Source: Labilithrix sp.
Lineage (GTDB): Bacteria > Myxococcota_A > Polyangia > Polyangiales > Polyangiaceae
DNA length: 64,000 nucleotides
Direction of reading: 5' to 3'
Assembly: GCA_019637155.1 (NCBI GenBank)
Contig: JAHBWE010000001.1
Location: 1 to 64,000, forward strand
The notes under the pieces were generated by a model. That model ran no database searches and was not told the DNA's origin. It saw nothing but the letters and a program-made list of their open reading frames with translations. The stretch's first letter is position 1; every line of letters starts with the position of its first letter. The position numbers and the translations under genes are program-made. Positions 51,316-60,345 of the stretch are shown here, one piece after another.

Positions 51316-52634
51316 CCTCGCCGAAGGAGAGAATCGCGAAGCTCGAGCGCCTGCTCGCGCGCGTGAAGGAACGCGCAGAGGCGCCGCGCCCCGCCGCCAC
51401 CGCCGCGATCGCGCCCGCGCTCGCCGCCGCCGCGCCCGCACAAGCGCGCGTGGTCGCGGAGCCGAGCCCCGCGCCGCCGGTGGTCGCGAAGCTGCCGACG
51501 GCGCCGCCGCCTCCGGTCGAGGTCGCGCTTCCGACGGCGCCCCCGCCGCCCGTGGAAGCGAGGCAGCCGTCGGTGCCGCCGCGGGTGAGCGAGCCGCCGG
51601 CGACGCAGGCCGAGCCCGCACCGGCGGAGAAGCGTGTGTCGTCGGCGCCGCCCGCGGCGGTCACGTCGGGGTGGTCGGAGCCTCCTCCGCCGCCCGAGCC
51701 GGAGACCGAGGTCACGACCTCCGAGATCGACTTCGATCCGGACACGATGGACGTCGAGGTCTCGAGCGAGGTCGTCGAGATGGACATCGACGTCGACGAG
51801 CCGGACCTCGTCGAGGCGATGCCCGCCGGTCTTCCGGCAGAGAGCGGCGCGCAGCCGGTCGCGGATCACGCCGCGAACGAGGCGGCGGCGCCGCAAGCGG
51901 AGCTCGAGGTGGTGGCCGAGGCCACGCCCGCGCCCGCGCCGGTCGAGCCCGAGCCGCCGCCTCCGCCGGCGCCGCTCGCGAACGAGGTGGTCGAGCCCAC
52001 GCCGAGCTCGTCGCCGCGTCCGATCGCGGCCGCCGACGCGTCGCCCGGCCCCGACGAGAGCGGCCCGCGCCACACGCCGCCGCCCGAGTCGGGCAAGCAG
52101 GTCGCGATCGCTTCGGTGAAGCCGGAGCCGCTCCGCACCCCCGAGATCGAAGAAGCCTCGCCGCCCTCCTCCGCCGAAGGCCACACGATGATCGGCGGCT
52201 GGACCGAGCCCGTCGCCCGCACCGGCGAGCCCGTTCGCGGCCCGGTCGTCCGCGTCGCCCCCGCGCCGCCGCCGCCTCCGCCGCCACCCCCGCCTCCGCC
52301 TCCGCCGGAGATCGTCGCCGCGCCGCCGCCTCCACCCCCGCCGCCTCCGGAGCCGGTCGCTGCGCCGCCACCTCCTCCGCCGCCTCCGGCCGACCTTGTC
52401 GTCGCGCCTCCGCCGCCCCCTCCTCCTCCCGCGGAGCCCGAGCTCGCGATGGAGCTCGAAGAGGTCCACGACGAAGAGCCGGCCGCGCCGATCGACTTCT
52501 CCGCCGCGGGCGAGGTCACGCGCCCGGTCCTCCCCGCCGAGGCGCAAGTCGCCGCGATCGAGGGCGCGCTCCCCGCCGTGACAGGCTCGTCGTTCGGCGA
52601 CCTCCTCGACGCGACGATGTCGCTCTCGCTTTAG
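51312..52634 (+). CDS. Proline-rich low-complexity protein
   Basis: A 440-residue protein coupled to the preceding gene (GTGA). The first 24 residues are a coiled coil (MTSPKERIAKLERLLARVKE). The rest is Pro/Ala/Glu-rich, with uninterrupted proline runs at about residues 316-380 separated by EIVAA, EPVAA and DLVVA. The end (LPAVTGSSFGDLLDATMSLSL) is not proline-rich and looks like a conserved docking tail. Probably an extended cytoplasmic scaffold; no membrane segment. Open frames on the other strand here are an effect of CCG/CGG repeats. Confidence 0.6.
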   Translation: MTSPKERIAKLERLLARVKERAEAPRPAATAAIAPALAAAAPAQARVVAEPSPAPPVVAKLPTAPPPPVEVALPTAPPPPVEARQPSVPPRVSEPPATQAEPAPAEKRVSSAPPAAVTSGWSEPPPPPEPETEVTTSEIDFDPDTMDVEVSSEVVEMDIDVDEPDLVEAMPAGLPAESGAQPVADHAANEAAAPQAELEVVAEATPAPAPVEPEPPPPPAPLANEVVEPTPSSSPRPIAAADASPGPDESGPRHTPPPESGKQVAIASVKPEPLRTPEIEEASPPSSAEGHTMIGGWTEPVARTGEPVRGPVVRVAPAPPPPPPPPPPPPPPEIVAAPPPPPPPPPEPVAAPPPPPPPPADLVVAPPPPPPPPAEPELAMELEEVHDEEPAAPIDFSAAGEVTRPVLPAEAQVAAIEGALPAVTGSSFGDLLDATMSLSL

Positions 52635-52641
52635 CGCGACG

Positions 52642-53538
52642 TCATCCTTCCAACCACTCGACGTCGGCGTGGTTCAGCCATGTCCGCTGCTTGCGCGCGA
52701 ACACGCGGGTGGAGCGGACGATCGCGTCGCGTAGCTCTTCGCGTGAGAGCTCGCCGCGGAGGTGGGCGGCGACCTCGGCGTAGCCGACCGAGCCCATCGC
52801 GCGGGAGCGCTCGTGGCCCGCCGCGACGAGGGCGCGGACCTCCTCGATCCAGCCCCCGGCGAGCCACGCGTCGACGCGGCGTGCGATGCGATCGGTGAGC
52901 TCCTCCGGCGTGTGCAGCAAGCCCACGAGCCGCGCGTCGATGCGCTTGTTCTTGAAGCCGTGCTCTGCCTGCAGCGACGACATCGTTCGACCCGACAGCT
53001 CGAAGACCTCGAGCGCGCGGCTCACGCGCACGAGGTCGTTCTCGTGCAGCCGCGCCGCCGAGGCGGGGTCGACCTTCGCGAGCTCCGCGTGGAGCGCCGC
53101 GCGGCCGCGCTCGTCCGCGATCGCCTGGTGGCGCGCGCGCACCTCGGGATCGGCGCGCGGCGCGTCGACGAGGCCGAGCACGAGCGCGCGTACCCAGAAG
53201 AACGTGCCGCCGACGACGATCGGCGTCTTCCCGCGCGCGCGCACGTCCGCGATCGCGGCGTCGGCGAGCTCGGCGAACGTGGTCGCGTCGATCGCGTCGT
53301 CGGGCGCGTGTGTGTCGACGAGGTGATGCGGCGTCGCCGCGCGCTCGGCGAGACTGGGCTTGCCGGAGCCGACGTCGAAGCCGCGGTAGACCTGCACGCT
53401 GTCGGCGGAGACCACCTCGCCGCCCACGGCCGCGCAGACCTCGATCGCGAGGTCGGTCTTGCCGCTCCCGGTCGGTCCGACGATGCAGAGGAGCTCGGCG
53501 CTCTCGGCGATCGCGATCGCGCGCTCAGCGGCCGACAC
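52642..53538 (-). CDS. miaA: tRNA dimethylallyltransferase
   Basis: A 298-residue enzyme that attaches dimethylallyl to A37 of tRNAs reading UNN codons. Signatures: GPTGSGKT P-loop, SADSVQVYRGFDVGSGKPS, PHHLVD, GGTFFWVRAL, and RQRTWLN-type C-terminus (ARKQRTWLNH). Length fits MiaA. Its start overlaps the mutL end by 14 bp, the classical mutL-miaA neighbourhood. Confidence 0.94.
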   Translation of the reverse strand: MSAAERAIAIAESAELLCIVGPTGSGKTDLAIEVCAAVGGEVVSADSVQVYRGFDVGSGKPSLAERAATPHHLVDTHAPDDAIDATTFAELADAAIADVRARGKTPIVVGGTFFWVRALVLGLVDAPRADPEVRARHQAIADERGRAALHAELAKVDPASAARLHENDLVRVSRALEVFELSGRTMSSLQAEHGFKNKRIDARLVGLLHTPEELTDRIARRVDAWLAGGWIEEVRALVAAGHERSRAMGSVGYAEVAAHLRGELSREELRDAIVRSTRVFARKQRTWLNHADVEWLEG

Positions 53539-55327
53539 GTCGCTCCAGCTCGTTCCACGGGAGGCGCATGACGACGGGACGTCCGTGCGGGCAGTGTCCG
53601 CCGAAGTCGACCGCGTCGAGCGCGAAGAGGAGCGCCTTCACCTCCTCGGGCGCGATCGCGTCGCCGGCGCGGATCGAGCCGTGGCACGCCATCGTCGCGA
53701 GGACGAGATCGAGCGCGTCGCCGAACGCGCGCCCGCCGCTCTTGCCGAGCTCGCTCGCGAGGTCACGCACCACCCGCGCGGGATCGGGCTTCTTGAGCAG
53801 CGCGGGCAGCGCGTGCACCGCGACCGCGCCGTCGCCGACCGCGCGCAGCTCGACGCCGAGGCGCAGCACCTCGTCCGCGTTCTCCTCGAGCGCGGCGACG
53901 TCGGCCGGCGGCAGCTCGACGATCTCGGCGACGAGGAGCCGCTGCGTCGGCAGCGCGCGGCTCGCGTGCGCGCGCCGCAGCCGATCGAAGGTGACGCGCT
54001 CCGCGGCGGCGTGTTGGTCGAGGATGTAGAGTCCATCTTCTCCCTCGCAGAGCAGGTACGTCCCGTGCACCTGCCCCACGAAGCGGAGCGTCGCGTAGAG
54101 GCCCGCGCCGGCGCCCGTGCTCGTTCGCTCCGCGAGGAAGAGGTTCTCGGCCGGCACCGGGATCGGGATCGGCTCCGGCCGCGGCAGCGTCGTCGGCGGC
54201 GCCACCGTGGCGCCGGCCGCGCTCTGGTCGTCGAGCACGCGCTGCGCGATCTGTCCGAGCGCTTGCAGCGTCGGCAGCTCGAAGCGGGCCTCGCGCGCGC
54301 GGGCGCCGAGGTGCGCGTAGGGGCTGCCGCCGGCGTCGGGGAGCTGGAAGGTGTGCGCGAGGACGGCGTGGAGCTCGCGCGTGACCGCGTCGAACACGCC
54401 GCGCGCGTCGGTGAAGCGGACCTCCGCCTTCTGCGGATGCACGTTCACGTCGACGAGCTCGGGCGGGAGATCGATCCACACGACGCCGACGGGGTAGCGA
54501 CCGCTGTCGAGGACCGACCCGTAAGCGTGCGCGACCGCGCGCGCGAGCTGGCGATCGCGCACCGGCCTCCCGTTCACGAGCAGCGCGAGGCCGGTCGCGC
54601 CCGAGCGCGCGCGTTCGGGCGCGGCGAGCATCGCCTCGATCCGGATCGGTCCGCGCTCCGCCGTGACGTGGGCGAGGTTCTCGCCGGAGCTCGCCGCGCG
54701 CGCGCGCTCGGCGCGGGAAGGAGCGCGCAGGTACTCGCGCACGATGCGGCCGTCGCGCGAGAGGGTGAACGTGACGTCGGGCCGCGCGAGCGCCGCGCCG
54801 AGGACGACCTCGCCCACGTGCGCGCTCTCGGTCGCGGTCGCCTTGAGGAACTTGCGCCGCGCGGGGACGTTGAAGAAGAGCTCGCGCACCTCGATCGTCG
54901 TGCCGGTCGCGCCGCCGGCGGGCCGCGTCGCGACGGTGCGCCCGCCCTCGACCACGATCTCGTGGGCCTCGCTCGCGTCCTTGGGGCGCGTCCGCAGCGT
55001 GAGCTTCGAGACGGACCCGATGCTCGGCAGCGCCTCGCCGCGGAAGCCGAAGGTGCCGAGGCGGAAGAGGTCCGCGAGCGCGTGGATCTTGCTCGTCGCG
55101 TGGCGCTCGAGCGCGAGCGCGGCGTCGGCGGGCGTCATCCCGTCGCCATCGTCGACGACGCGGACGAGCGCGGTGCCGCCGCTCTCGACGTCGACCGTGA
55201 CGCGCGTCGCGCCCGCGTCGAGGGCGTTCTCGAGGAGCTCCTTCACCACGCTGGCGGGTCGTTCGACGACCTCACCGGCGGCGATCTGGTTGGCGAGCTC
55301 GTCAGGAAGCTTGTGGATCCGCCCCAC
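53525..55327 (-). CDS. mutL: DNA mismatch repair protein MutL
   Basis: A 600-residue protein. The GHKL ATPase is intact: NQIAAGEVVERPASVVKELL, ELLENALDAGA, DDGDGM, TSKI and GTFGFRGEAL. The C-terminal domain carries the metal-site motifs of endonuclease-type MutL: ILDQHAAAERVTFD (the final Glu of DQHAxxExxxxE is Asp), ACHGSIR and CPHGRP. It should bind mismatched-DNA MutS complexes and nick the strand itself. It overlaps miaA downstream by 14 bp and the upstream membrane-protein gene by 26 bp. Confidence 0.93.
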   Translation of the reverse strand: MGRIHKLPDELANQIAAGEVVERPASVVKELLENALDAGATRVTVDVESGGTALVRVVDDGDGMTPADAALALERHATSKIHALADLFRLGTFGFRGEALPSIGSVSKLTLRTRPKDASEAHEIVVEGGRTVATRPAGGATGTTIEVRELFFNVPARRKFLKATATESAHVGEVVLGAALARPDVTFTLSRDGRIVREYLRAPSRAERARAASSGENLAHVTAERGPIRIEAMLAAPERARSGATGLALLVNGRPVRDRQLARAVAHAYGSVLDSGRYPVGVVWIDLPPELVDVNVHPQKAEVRFTDARGVFDAVTRELHAVLAHTFQLPDAGGSPYAHLGARAREARFELPTLQALGQIAQRVLDDQSAAGATVAPPTTLPRPEPIPIPVPAENLFLAERTSTGAGAGLYATLRFVGQVHGTYLLCEGEDGLYILDQHAAAERVTFDRLRRAHASRALPTQRLLVAEIVELPPADVAALEENADEVLRLGVELRAVGDGAVAVHALPALLKKPDPARVVRDLASELGKSGGRAFGDALDLVLATMACHGSIRAGDAIAPEEVKALLFALDAVDFGGHCPHGRPVVMRLPWNELERRVGR

Positions 55328-55976
55328 CCGCCGCCTCGAAGAATTCGCGCGAGCGCTGGCGCGTGAGCGCGACGAGGATGAGTGCGCTCGCGAACGTGCG
55401 GAAGACGAGCCACGCCGGCGGCGTCCACCGCCGGAGCTTGTGCATCATCGGCGCCACCTGCTCGAACTGGTCGGTCGTCATCGTCTCGCGCTTCATCGCG
55501 AGCGTGTGCTCGCTCTGCCATTCGAGCTCGGCCTCGCGCATCGGCTTCAGCGCGAAGTAGGAGCCCGCGACGACGATCGCCTGCGCGGCGACGACCTGGA
55601 CGAGCGCGCTCCGCGTGTTCGACTTGCCGGCGAGCCCCCGCGCGGTGAGCGCGAGGAGCGCGGCGCCGAGCACGAAGATCGCGGCCGCGATCGGGATCGC
55701 GCGCCCGCGCCCGGAGTCCGCCGCGTCGAGGTAGCGCTGGTAGAGCGACTCCACGCGCTCGCGGTCCTGCTCGTCCTTGATCTGCTGGTTCAGCTGCGCG
55801 CCGTAGTCGACTTCGCCGCGGTAGAACGCGAGGCGCCCGCACCCCTCCGTCCAGCAGCCGGCGCCGAACGCGAGCGCCATGACGAGCGCCACGACGAGGT
55901 ACTTCGGGCGACGCGGGCCGGGGTCGGCCTTCGGCGGCGCGTCCGAGTCCCGCGCGGGCGGAGGAATCGACGACAT
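55302..55976 (-). CDS. Four-segment membrane protein, unknown function
   Basis: A 224-residue protein from the ATG at 55976. After a Pro-rich cytoplasmic lead come hydrophobic segments at about 29-46, 95-115, 128-146 and 190-207. A charged periplasmic loop (EVDYGAQLNQQIKDEQDRER) lies between the first and second. No family recognised. Its end overlaps the mutL start by 26 bp, so it heads the mutL-miaA operon. Longer open frames upstream lack a start with hydrophobic register. Confidence 0.6.
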   Translation of the reverse strand: MSSIPPPARDSDAPPKADPGPRRPKYLVVALVMALAFGAGCWTEGCGRLAFYRGEVDYGAQLNQQIKDEQDRERVESLYQRYLDAADSGRGRAIPIAAAIFVLGAALLALTARGLAGKSNTRSALVQVVAAQAIVVAGSYFALKPMREAELEWQSEHTLAMKRETMTTDQFEQVAPMMHKLRRWTPPAWLVFRTFASALILVALTRQRSREFFEAAGGADPQAS

Positions 55977-56046
55977 CGAACAAGGCCATAGCACGTCGGA
56001 TACTCGTCCGATACGCGGCGGTTTCGTGGTAATCCGGGCTGCCGAC

Positions 56047-56868
56047 ATGCGCGCTCCTCTCCTTTCACGAGCCCTCGTCCTCGCGGCTGTCCTTGCTGCG
56101 TCGTCGAGCTTCGCCGCCCCTCCCAAGCCCGCGCCGAAGGGCGACGTCGGCGCCGCGGTCACCAAGCTCAAATCCGGGGACGAGAACCAGATTCGAGCCG
56201 GGCTCGACGACCTCCGCATCCTCGGGCCCGCCGCGGGCGCGGGCGCGGGCGAGGTCTCGAACCTGCTCAACAAGGGCCTGAACGACGTCCTGACGCAGCA
56301 GGCGATCGACACCCTCGGCGACATCGAGTCGCCCGACGGCAGCGCCGTCCTCGCGCTCTACGCGTCGCACCGCAACGTGTCGCTCCGTCGCGCCGCGGTG
56401 AAGGCGCTCACGCGGACGAAGGGGGCCGCCGCCGCGACCGCGCTGCGGAAGGCGCTCGGCGATCAGGACGCGCAGGTGCGCGGCGTCGCCGCCTCCGGGC
56501 TCGGCGGGCTGAAGGCGAAGGACGCGGTGGGCGATCTCTTCACCGCGCTCGATCACAAAGTGGTGGAGGCCGCGGCCTCGATCGGTCAGCTCTGTAGCCC
56601 CGAGCAGTGCGAGCAGCTCGCGGCCAAGATCGGCAAGCTCCCGTTCGACGTCGTGACCGGCGGCCTCGATCAGGTGCTCTTCCGCCCTGCGAACGACATC
56701 TCGGACGACGCCAAGATCAAGGTCCTCGGTCGCATCCGCGAGCTCGGCACCGGCGAGGCGAACCGCTACCTGAAGGACGTGCAGAGCCGGCTCCCGAAGG
56801 AGGCCTCGGCGCGCATCAAACAAGCGGTCGACCAGGCAGTGAAGGCGACGTCGGGAGGTTCCCAATGA
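56047..56868 (+). CDS. Secreted HEAT-repeat protein
   Basis: A 273-residue protein with a signal peptide (VLAASSSFA, cleavage before APPKP). The rest is HEAT-like helical repeats of about 30 residues (AVLALYASHRNVSLRRAAVK, TALRKALGDQDAQVRGVAAS, then GLGGLKAKDAVGDLFTAL). Such solenoids bind other proteins. The next gene overlaps its stop (ATGA) and also contains HEAT repeats, so they probably form a pair in the periplasm. Confidence 0.75.
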   Translation: MRAPLLSRALVLAAVLAASSSFAAPPKPAPKGDVGAAVTKLKSGDENQIRAGLDDLRILGPAAGAGAGEVSNLLNKGLNDVLTQQAIDTLGDIESPDGSAVLALYASHRNVSLRRAAVKALTRTKGAAAATALRKALGDQDAQVRGVAASGLGGLKAKDAVGDLFTALDHKVVEAAASIGQLCSPEQCEQLAAKIGKLPFDVVTGGLDQVLFRPANDISDDAKIKVLGRIRELGTGEANRYLKDVQSRLPKEASARIKQAVDQAVKATSGGSQ

Positions 56869-58646
56869 ACGCGTCGAAGTGGCTGTCCGCCGCCTTCATC
56901 GTCGGCCTCGTCGCTTGCGGCGGCGATCAGCTCAACCCGAAGACGTTCTCGACCGACTGGGTCGACGACCAGGGCAAGAGCATCGGCGAGGTGTACTCGA
57001 AGCTGCGAGAGGCGAAGCCCGGCCCCGGCTCGGACATCGCGGTCGCGGTGACGCAGGGCAACAAGATCGTCGGAACGCCGCTCGGCGACGGCGAGCAGTG
57101 GACGGTGAGCCACGCGCTCGACTCGCGGCCCGTCATCGCGGGCAGCGTCGTCGTGCTGTCCGGCGGCAACGAGGTCGCCTGCTTCGACGCGCAGAGCGGC
57201 AAGAAGCTGTGGGCCCGCCCCACCGGCGGCCTCCCGCTCCTCGGCGCCGGCGACGACGGCGCGATCACCGCCGTCACGCTCCAGCGCGGCGGCGGCTCCA
57301 CGCTCCTCATCGTGGGTCGCGACGGCTCGGTGAAGCGGCAGATCGAGACCGACAAGCAGATCGGCGCGCCGGCGGTGCTCGGCGGCGTCGTCTTCGTCCC
57401 GTGGGCGAACCAGTACGTCAGCGCGATCGACGCCGCGAGCGGCGACGAGATCGGGCGCGTCACGCTGCGCGACAAGGTCTCGCGCGCGCTCATGATCGGC
57501 GAGCAGCTCTACTTCGCGGAGCACGGCTTCGTCCGCTTCGACGAGAAGATCAGCCTCGCGTCGCGCGGGCAGGCGAACAAGATCCCGATCCCGACCCGTG
57601 AGCTCCCCGGCACGCCGCGCGCCTTCAGCGCCGGCACGGAGAAGACCCCGGTCGTCGCGAACGCGCGCGATCGCGATCGCCTCTACGCGCGGCCGGACAG
57701 CGAGAAGCTCGCGCTCGACTCGGGGCGCTTCTACGCGACGTACTACCGCCTCATCTTCGGGTTCGCGACGGAGGGCAACCAGCTCGCGTGGGTCCGCCAC
57801 GTCCCGAGCGACGTCATCGGCGGCCGCGCCGCGCAGGGCGGCGTCATCCTCTGCGACGAGGAGGGCAAGATCACCGTCCTCGACGCGAAGAGCGGGCAGG
57901 TCGCGCTCGAGAAGCAGATCGGCCAGCCGATCAAGAGCTGCACCGTCCGCGCCGATCACTTCCGGACGCCGCGCGCGTCGGCGGCGGGCCCGTCGCTCGG
58001 CCAGCAGATCACGGACGCGGTGACCGTGCGCGAGGCCACGCTCGCGACCGCGCAGCGCCTCCTCATCCGCGAGCTCGCGACGATCCCGGACGACTCGGCG
58101 ACGAAGACGCTGATCGACATCGCGTCCGATCCGCGCTCGGTCCCGGTCCTCGTCGAGGACGCGCGCACGGCGCTCGCGGCGCGCCGCAACGGCCAGAGCC
58201 ACATGGTGGCCGCGCTCTCGAAGCACTACGACTACCTGCACGACGTCCTCCGCTCGCCGCCGGTCGGCCCGATCGCGGACGCGCTCGCGGCGATGAAGGA
58301 CCCCAACGCCGCGCCGCTCATCGCAGCGCACCTCTTCGATCCCGCCATCACCGACGACGACGTGAAGCGCGCGGCCGCCGCGCTCGCGGTGATCGCGACG
58401 CCGAAGGAGCTGCCGCAGCTCAAGCAGTTCTTCGCGATGTACCGCGGAACGGCCGCGAGCGACGAGGTCGGCGTCGCGGTCGGCAGCGTCGCGGAGGCGA
58501 TGCTGCGCCTCGATCCGAAGGGCTCCCGCCCCATCATCGAGGCCGCCGCGAAGGACGCGATGACGAAGGAGGCCCCGCGCGCGAAGCTCGAGCAGCTCCT
58601 CTCCGCGAGCGGCGGCGGCGACGCGAAGCCGGCGGACAAGAAGTAA
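56865..58646 (+). CDS. Lipoprotein with PQQ-type beta-propeller and HEAT repeats
   Basis: A 593-residue lipoprotein (signal ending VGLVAC). Residues about 55-370 carry PQQ-like propeller blades (EVACFDAQSGKKLWARPTGG, QYVSAIDAASGDEIGRV, KITVLDAKSGQVALEKQIG), the fold of the outer-membrane assembly protein BamB. Residues about 400-570 are HEAT-like repeats. The overlap ATGA with the preceding HEAT gene means coupled translation. A scaffold role at the outer membrane is likely by analogy; no enzyme motif is present. Confidence 0.8.
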   Translation: MNASKWLSAAFIVGLVACGGDQLNPKTFSTDWVDDQGKSIGEVYSKLREAKPGPGSDIAVAVTQGNKIVGTPLGDGEQWTVSHALDSRPVIAGSVVVLSGGNEVACFDAQSGKKLWARPTGGLPLLGAGDDGAITAVTLQRGGGSTLLIVGRDGSVKRQIETDKQIGAPAVLGGVVFVPWANQYVSAIDAASGDEIGRVTLRDKVSRALMIGEQLYFAEHGFVRFDEKISLASRGQANKIPIPTRELPGTPRAFSAGTEKTPVVANARDRDRLYARPDSEKLALDSGRFYATYYRLIFGFATEGNQLAWVRHVPSDVIGGRAAQGGVILCDEEGKITVLDAKSGQVALEKQIGQPIKSCTVRADHFRTPRASAAGPSLGQQITDAVTVREATLATAQRLLIRELATIPDDSATKTLIDIASDPRSVPVLVEDARTALAARRNGQSHMVAALSKHYDYLHDVLRSPPVGPIADALAAMKDPNAAPLIAAHLFDPAITDDDVKRAAAALAVIATPKELPQLKQFFAMYRGTAASDEVGVAVGSVAEAMLRLDPKGSRPIIEAAAKDAMTKEAPRAKLEQLLSASGGGDAKPADKK

Positions 58647-58656
58647 GCGATCTAGA

Positions 58657-59319
58657 TCAGCTGTTCTCTTCGCTCGGCTTCAGGCCGTCGTGGAGCTGGA
58701 GGATGTCCTCGCGCGCGAAGAGGCAGCACTCGCTGCCCATCGGGAACTCGCTGCACGAGTGCGGCCGGATCTCGTAGATGCCGCACATGTTGCTCGGCTG
58801 GAGGTGGCGGCAGCGCTTGTTCGGGAGGAGCGTGAGGATGATGCGGCCGTCCTTGTGGCGCTTCGCGTAGGGCGCCTTCGTCAGCTCGGGGCGGCCGCCC
58901 TTCACCATGCGATCGATGTCCTCCGGCTGGAGGAGCACCTCGTTGTCGCGGCAGCAGGCCGCGCACTCCGTGCAGTCGATCGCGATCTTGCGCTTCGTGC
59001 CTTCGTGGATCGAGTCGCGCTCGGCGCGGCGGCGCGCGATCCAGAAGCAGTCGCGCGGGACCTGGCTCGTCGCGAGGCCTTTCAGCGGACCGCTCGTCTC
59101 GAGCTTCCAGCGCCACTTGCCCATGTCGTAGATGCCCCAGAGACCGAAGTCGTCCGGGTTGTCGTCCTCGGGCTCGCCGAAGACGAACGTGACGCGCCGC
59201 TTGCCTTCCCACACGAACGCGTGCCCCCCCGCGCGCACGTGCGCGGCGGCGTTCTTGACGTGCTTCACGTCGAACTGGCGAACGATGGGACGATATTTCG
59301 GAGTGACTGCCACGGCCAT
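58657..59319 (-). CDS. YkgJ-family cysteine-cluster protein
   Basis: A 220-residue protein with the CxxCxxCC cluster (DCTECAACC, about residues 115-123) and a second Cys set (NKRCRHLQPSNMCGIYEIRP, then HSCSEFP). This is the YkgJ/UPF0153 pattern, which binds zinc or an iron-sulfur centre. The N-terminal 100 residues are specific to this protein. It starts 25 bp from the divergent oxidoreductase gene and converges on the propeller gene (10-bp gap). Confidence 0.82.
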   Translation of the reverse strand: MAVAVTPKYRPIVRQFDVKHVKNAAAHVRAGGHAFVWEGKRRVTFVFGEPEDDNPDDFGLWGIYDMGKWRWKLETSGPLKGLATSQVPRDCFWIARRRAERDSIHEGTKRKIAIDCTECAACCRDNEVLLQPEDIDRMVKGGRPELTKAPYAKRHKDGRIILTLLPNKRCRHLQPSNMCGIYEIRPHSCSEFPMGSECCLFAREDILQLHDGLKPSEENS

Positions 59320-59344
59320 GGACCGGAGCTTCTATCATGGAGCG

Positions 59345-60313
59345 ATGCGAGCGGTCGTCATCGACAACGGGTCTCTCCATCTCCGCGAAGTCCCCACCCC
59401 CGGGCCCGGGCCGGGACAGGCGCGGGTCCGCGTCCGCGCCGCGGGCGTGAACCGCGCCGACCTGATGCAGCTCCGCGGCATGTACCCCGCGCCGCCCGAC
59501 GCGCCGCCCGACATCCCGGGGCTCGAGATCGCGGGCGAGGTCGACGCGGTCGGCGCCGGCGTCCGCGAGGTCGCGGTGGGCGAGCGCGTCTTCACGATCG
59601 TCGGCGGCGGCGCGTACGCGGAGCACGTCGTCGTGCCCGCGCGGACGCTCGCGCCGATCCCGGAGGGCCTCGACTTCACGCACGCGGCCGCGATCCCGGA
59701 GGCGTTCCTCACCGCCTACGACGCGATGGTCCTCCAGGCCGGCCTCTCCGCCGGCGACGACGTCCTCGTGCACGCGGTAGGGAGCGGCGTCGGCACCGCC
59801 GCGGTCCAGATCGCGCGCGCGATCGGCGCGACCGCGATCGGCACCGCGCGCACGCAGGACAAGCTCGATCGCGCGGCCGCGCTCGGCATGAAGCACGGCA
59901 TCCTCGCCGCGGACGCGAAGTTCGCGGACGAGGTGAAGAGGCACACGAGCGGCCGCGGCGCCGACGTGGTCCTCGAGCTCGTCGGTGGCGCCTACCTGCC
60001 GGAGAGCCTCGCCGCGTGCGCGGAGCGCGGGAGGGTCGTGCTCGTCGGCCTCATGGGCGGCGCGACCGCCGAGCTCTCGCTCGGCCCGATGCTCCACCGC
60101 CGCCTCACCGTCATCGGCACCGTGATGCGCGCCCGCCCCCTCGAACAAAAAATCGCCCTCGGCCAGGTCCTCCGCCGCAACATCACCCCTCTCGTCGCCG
60201 CCGGCCACCTCGTCCCCATCGTCGACCGCGTCCTCCCCCTCGAACAAGCCACCGCCGCCCTCACCGCCATGGCCTCCAACACCACCTTCGGCAAGATCAT
60301 CCTCACCCCTTGA
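59345..60313 (+). CDS. NADPH:quinone oxidoreductase (zinc-independent MDR)
   Basis: A 322-residue medium-chain reductase like PIG3/quinone oxidoreductase. Motifs: RVRAAGVNRADLMQLRGMYP, PGLEIAGEV, VLVHAVGSGVGTAAVQIARA (NADPH-binding) and VIGTVMRARPLEQK. No structural zinc ligands. It reduces quinones or enones. The 3' third has noticeably Ccc-rich codons (CTCGAACAAAAAATC, CACCGCCGCCCTC), a compositional shift of unknown meaning. A LysR gene follows convergently after 32 bp. Confidence 0.87.
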   Translation: MRAVVIDNGSLHLREVPTPGPGPGQARVRVRAAGVNRADLMQLRGMYPAPPDAPPDIPGLEIAGEVDAVGAGVREVAVGERVFTIVGGGAYAEHVVVPARTLAPIPEGLDFTHAAAIPEAFLTAYDAMVLQAGLSAGDDVLVHAVGSGVGTAAVQIARAIGATAIGTARTQDKLDRAAALGMKHGILAADAKFADEVKRHTSGRGADVVLELVGGAYLPESLAACAERGRVVLVGLMGGATAELSLGPMLHRRLTVIGTVMRARPLEQKIALGQVLRRNITPLVAAGHLVPIVDRVLPLEQATAALTAMASNTTFGKIILTP

Positions 60314-60345
60314 CCACGCCGCTCCCGGTGCGTCCGCGGAGGTGG

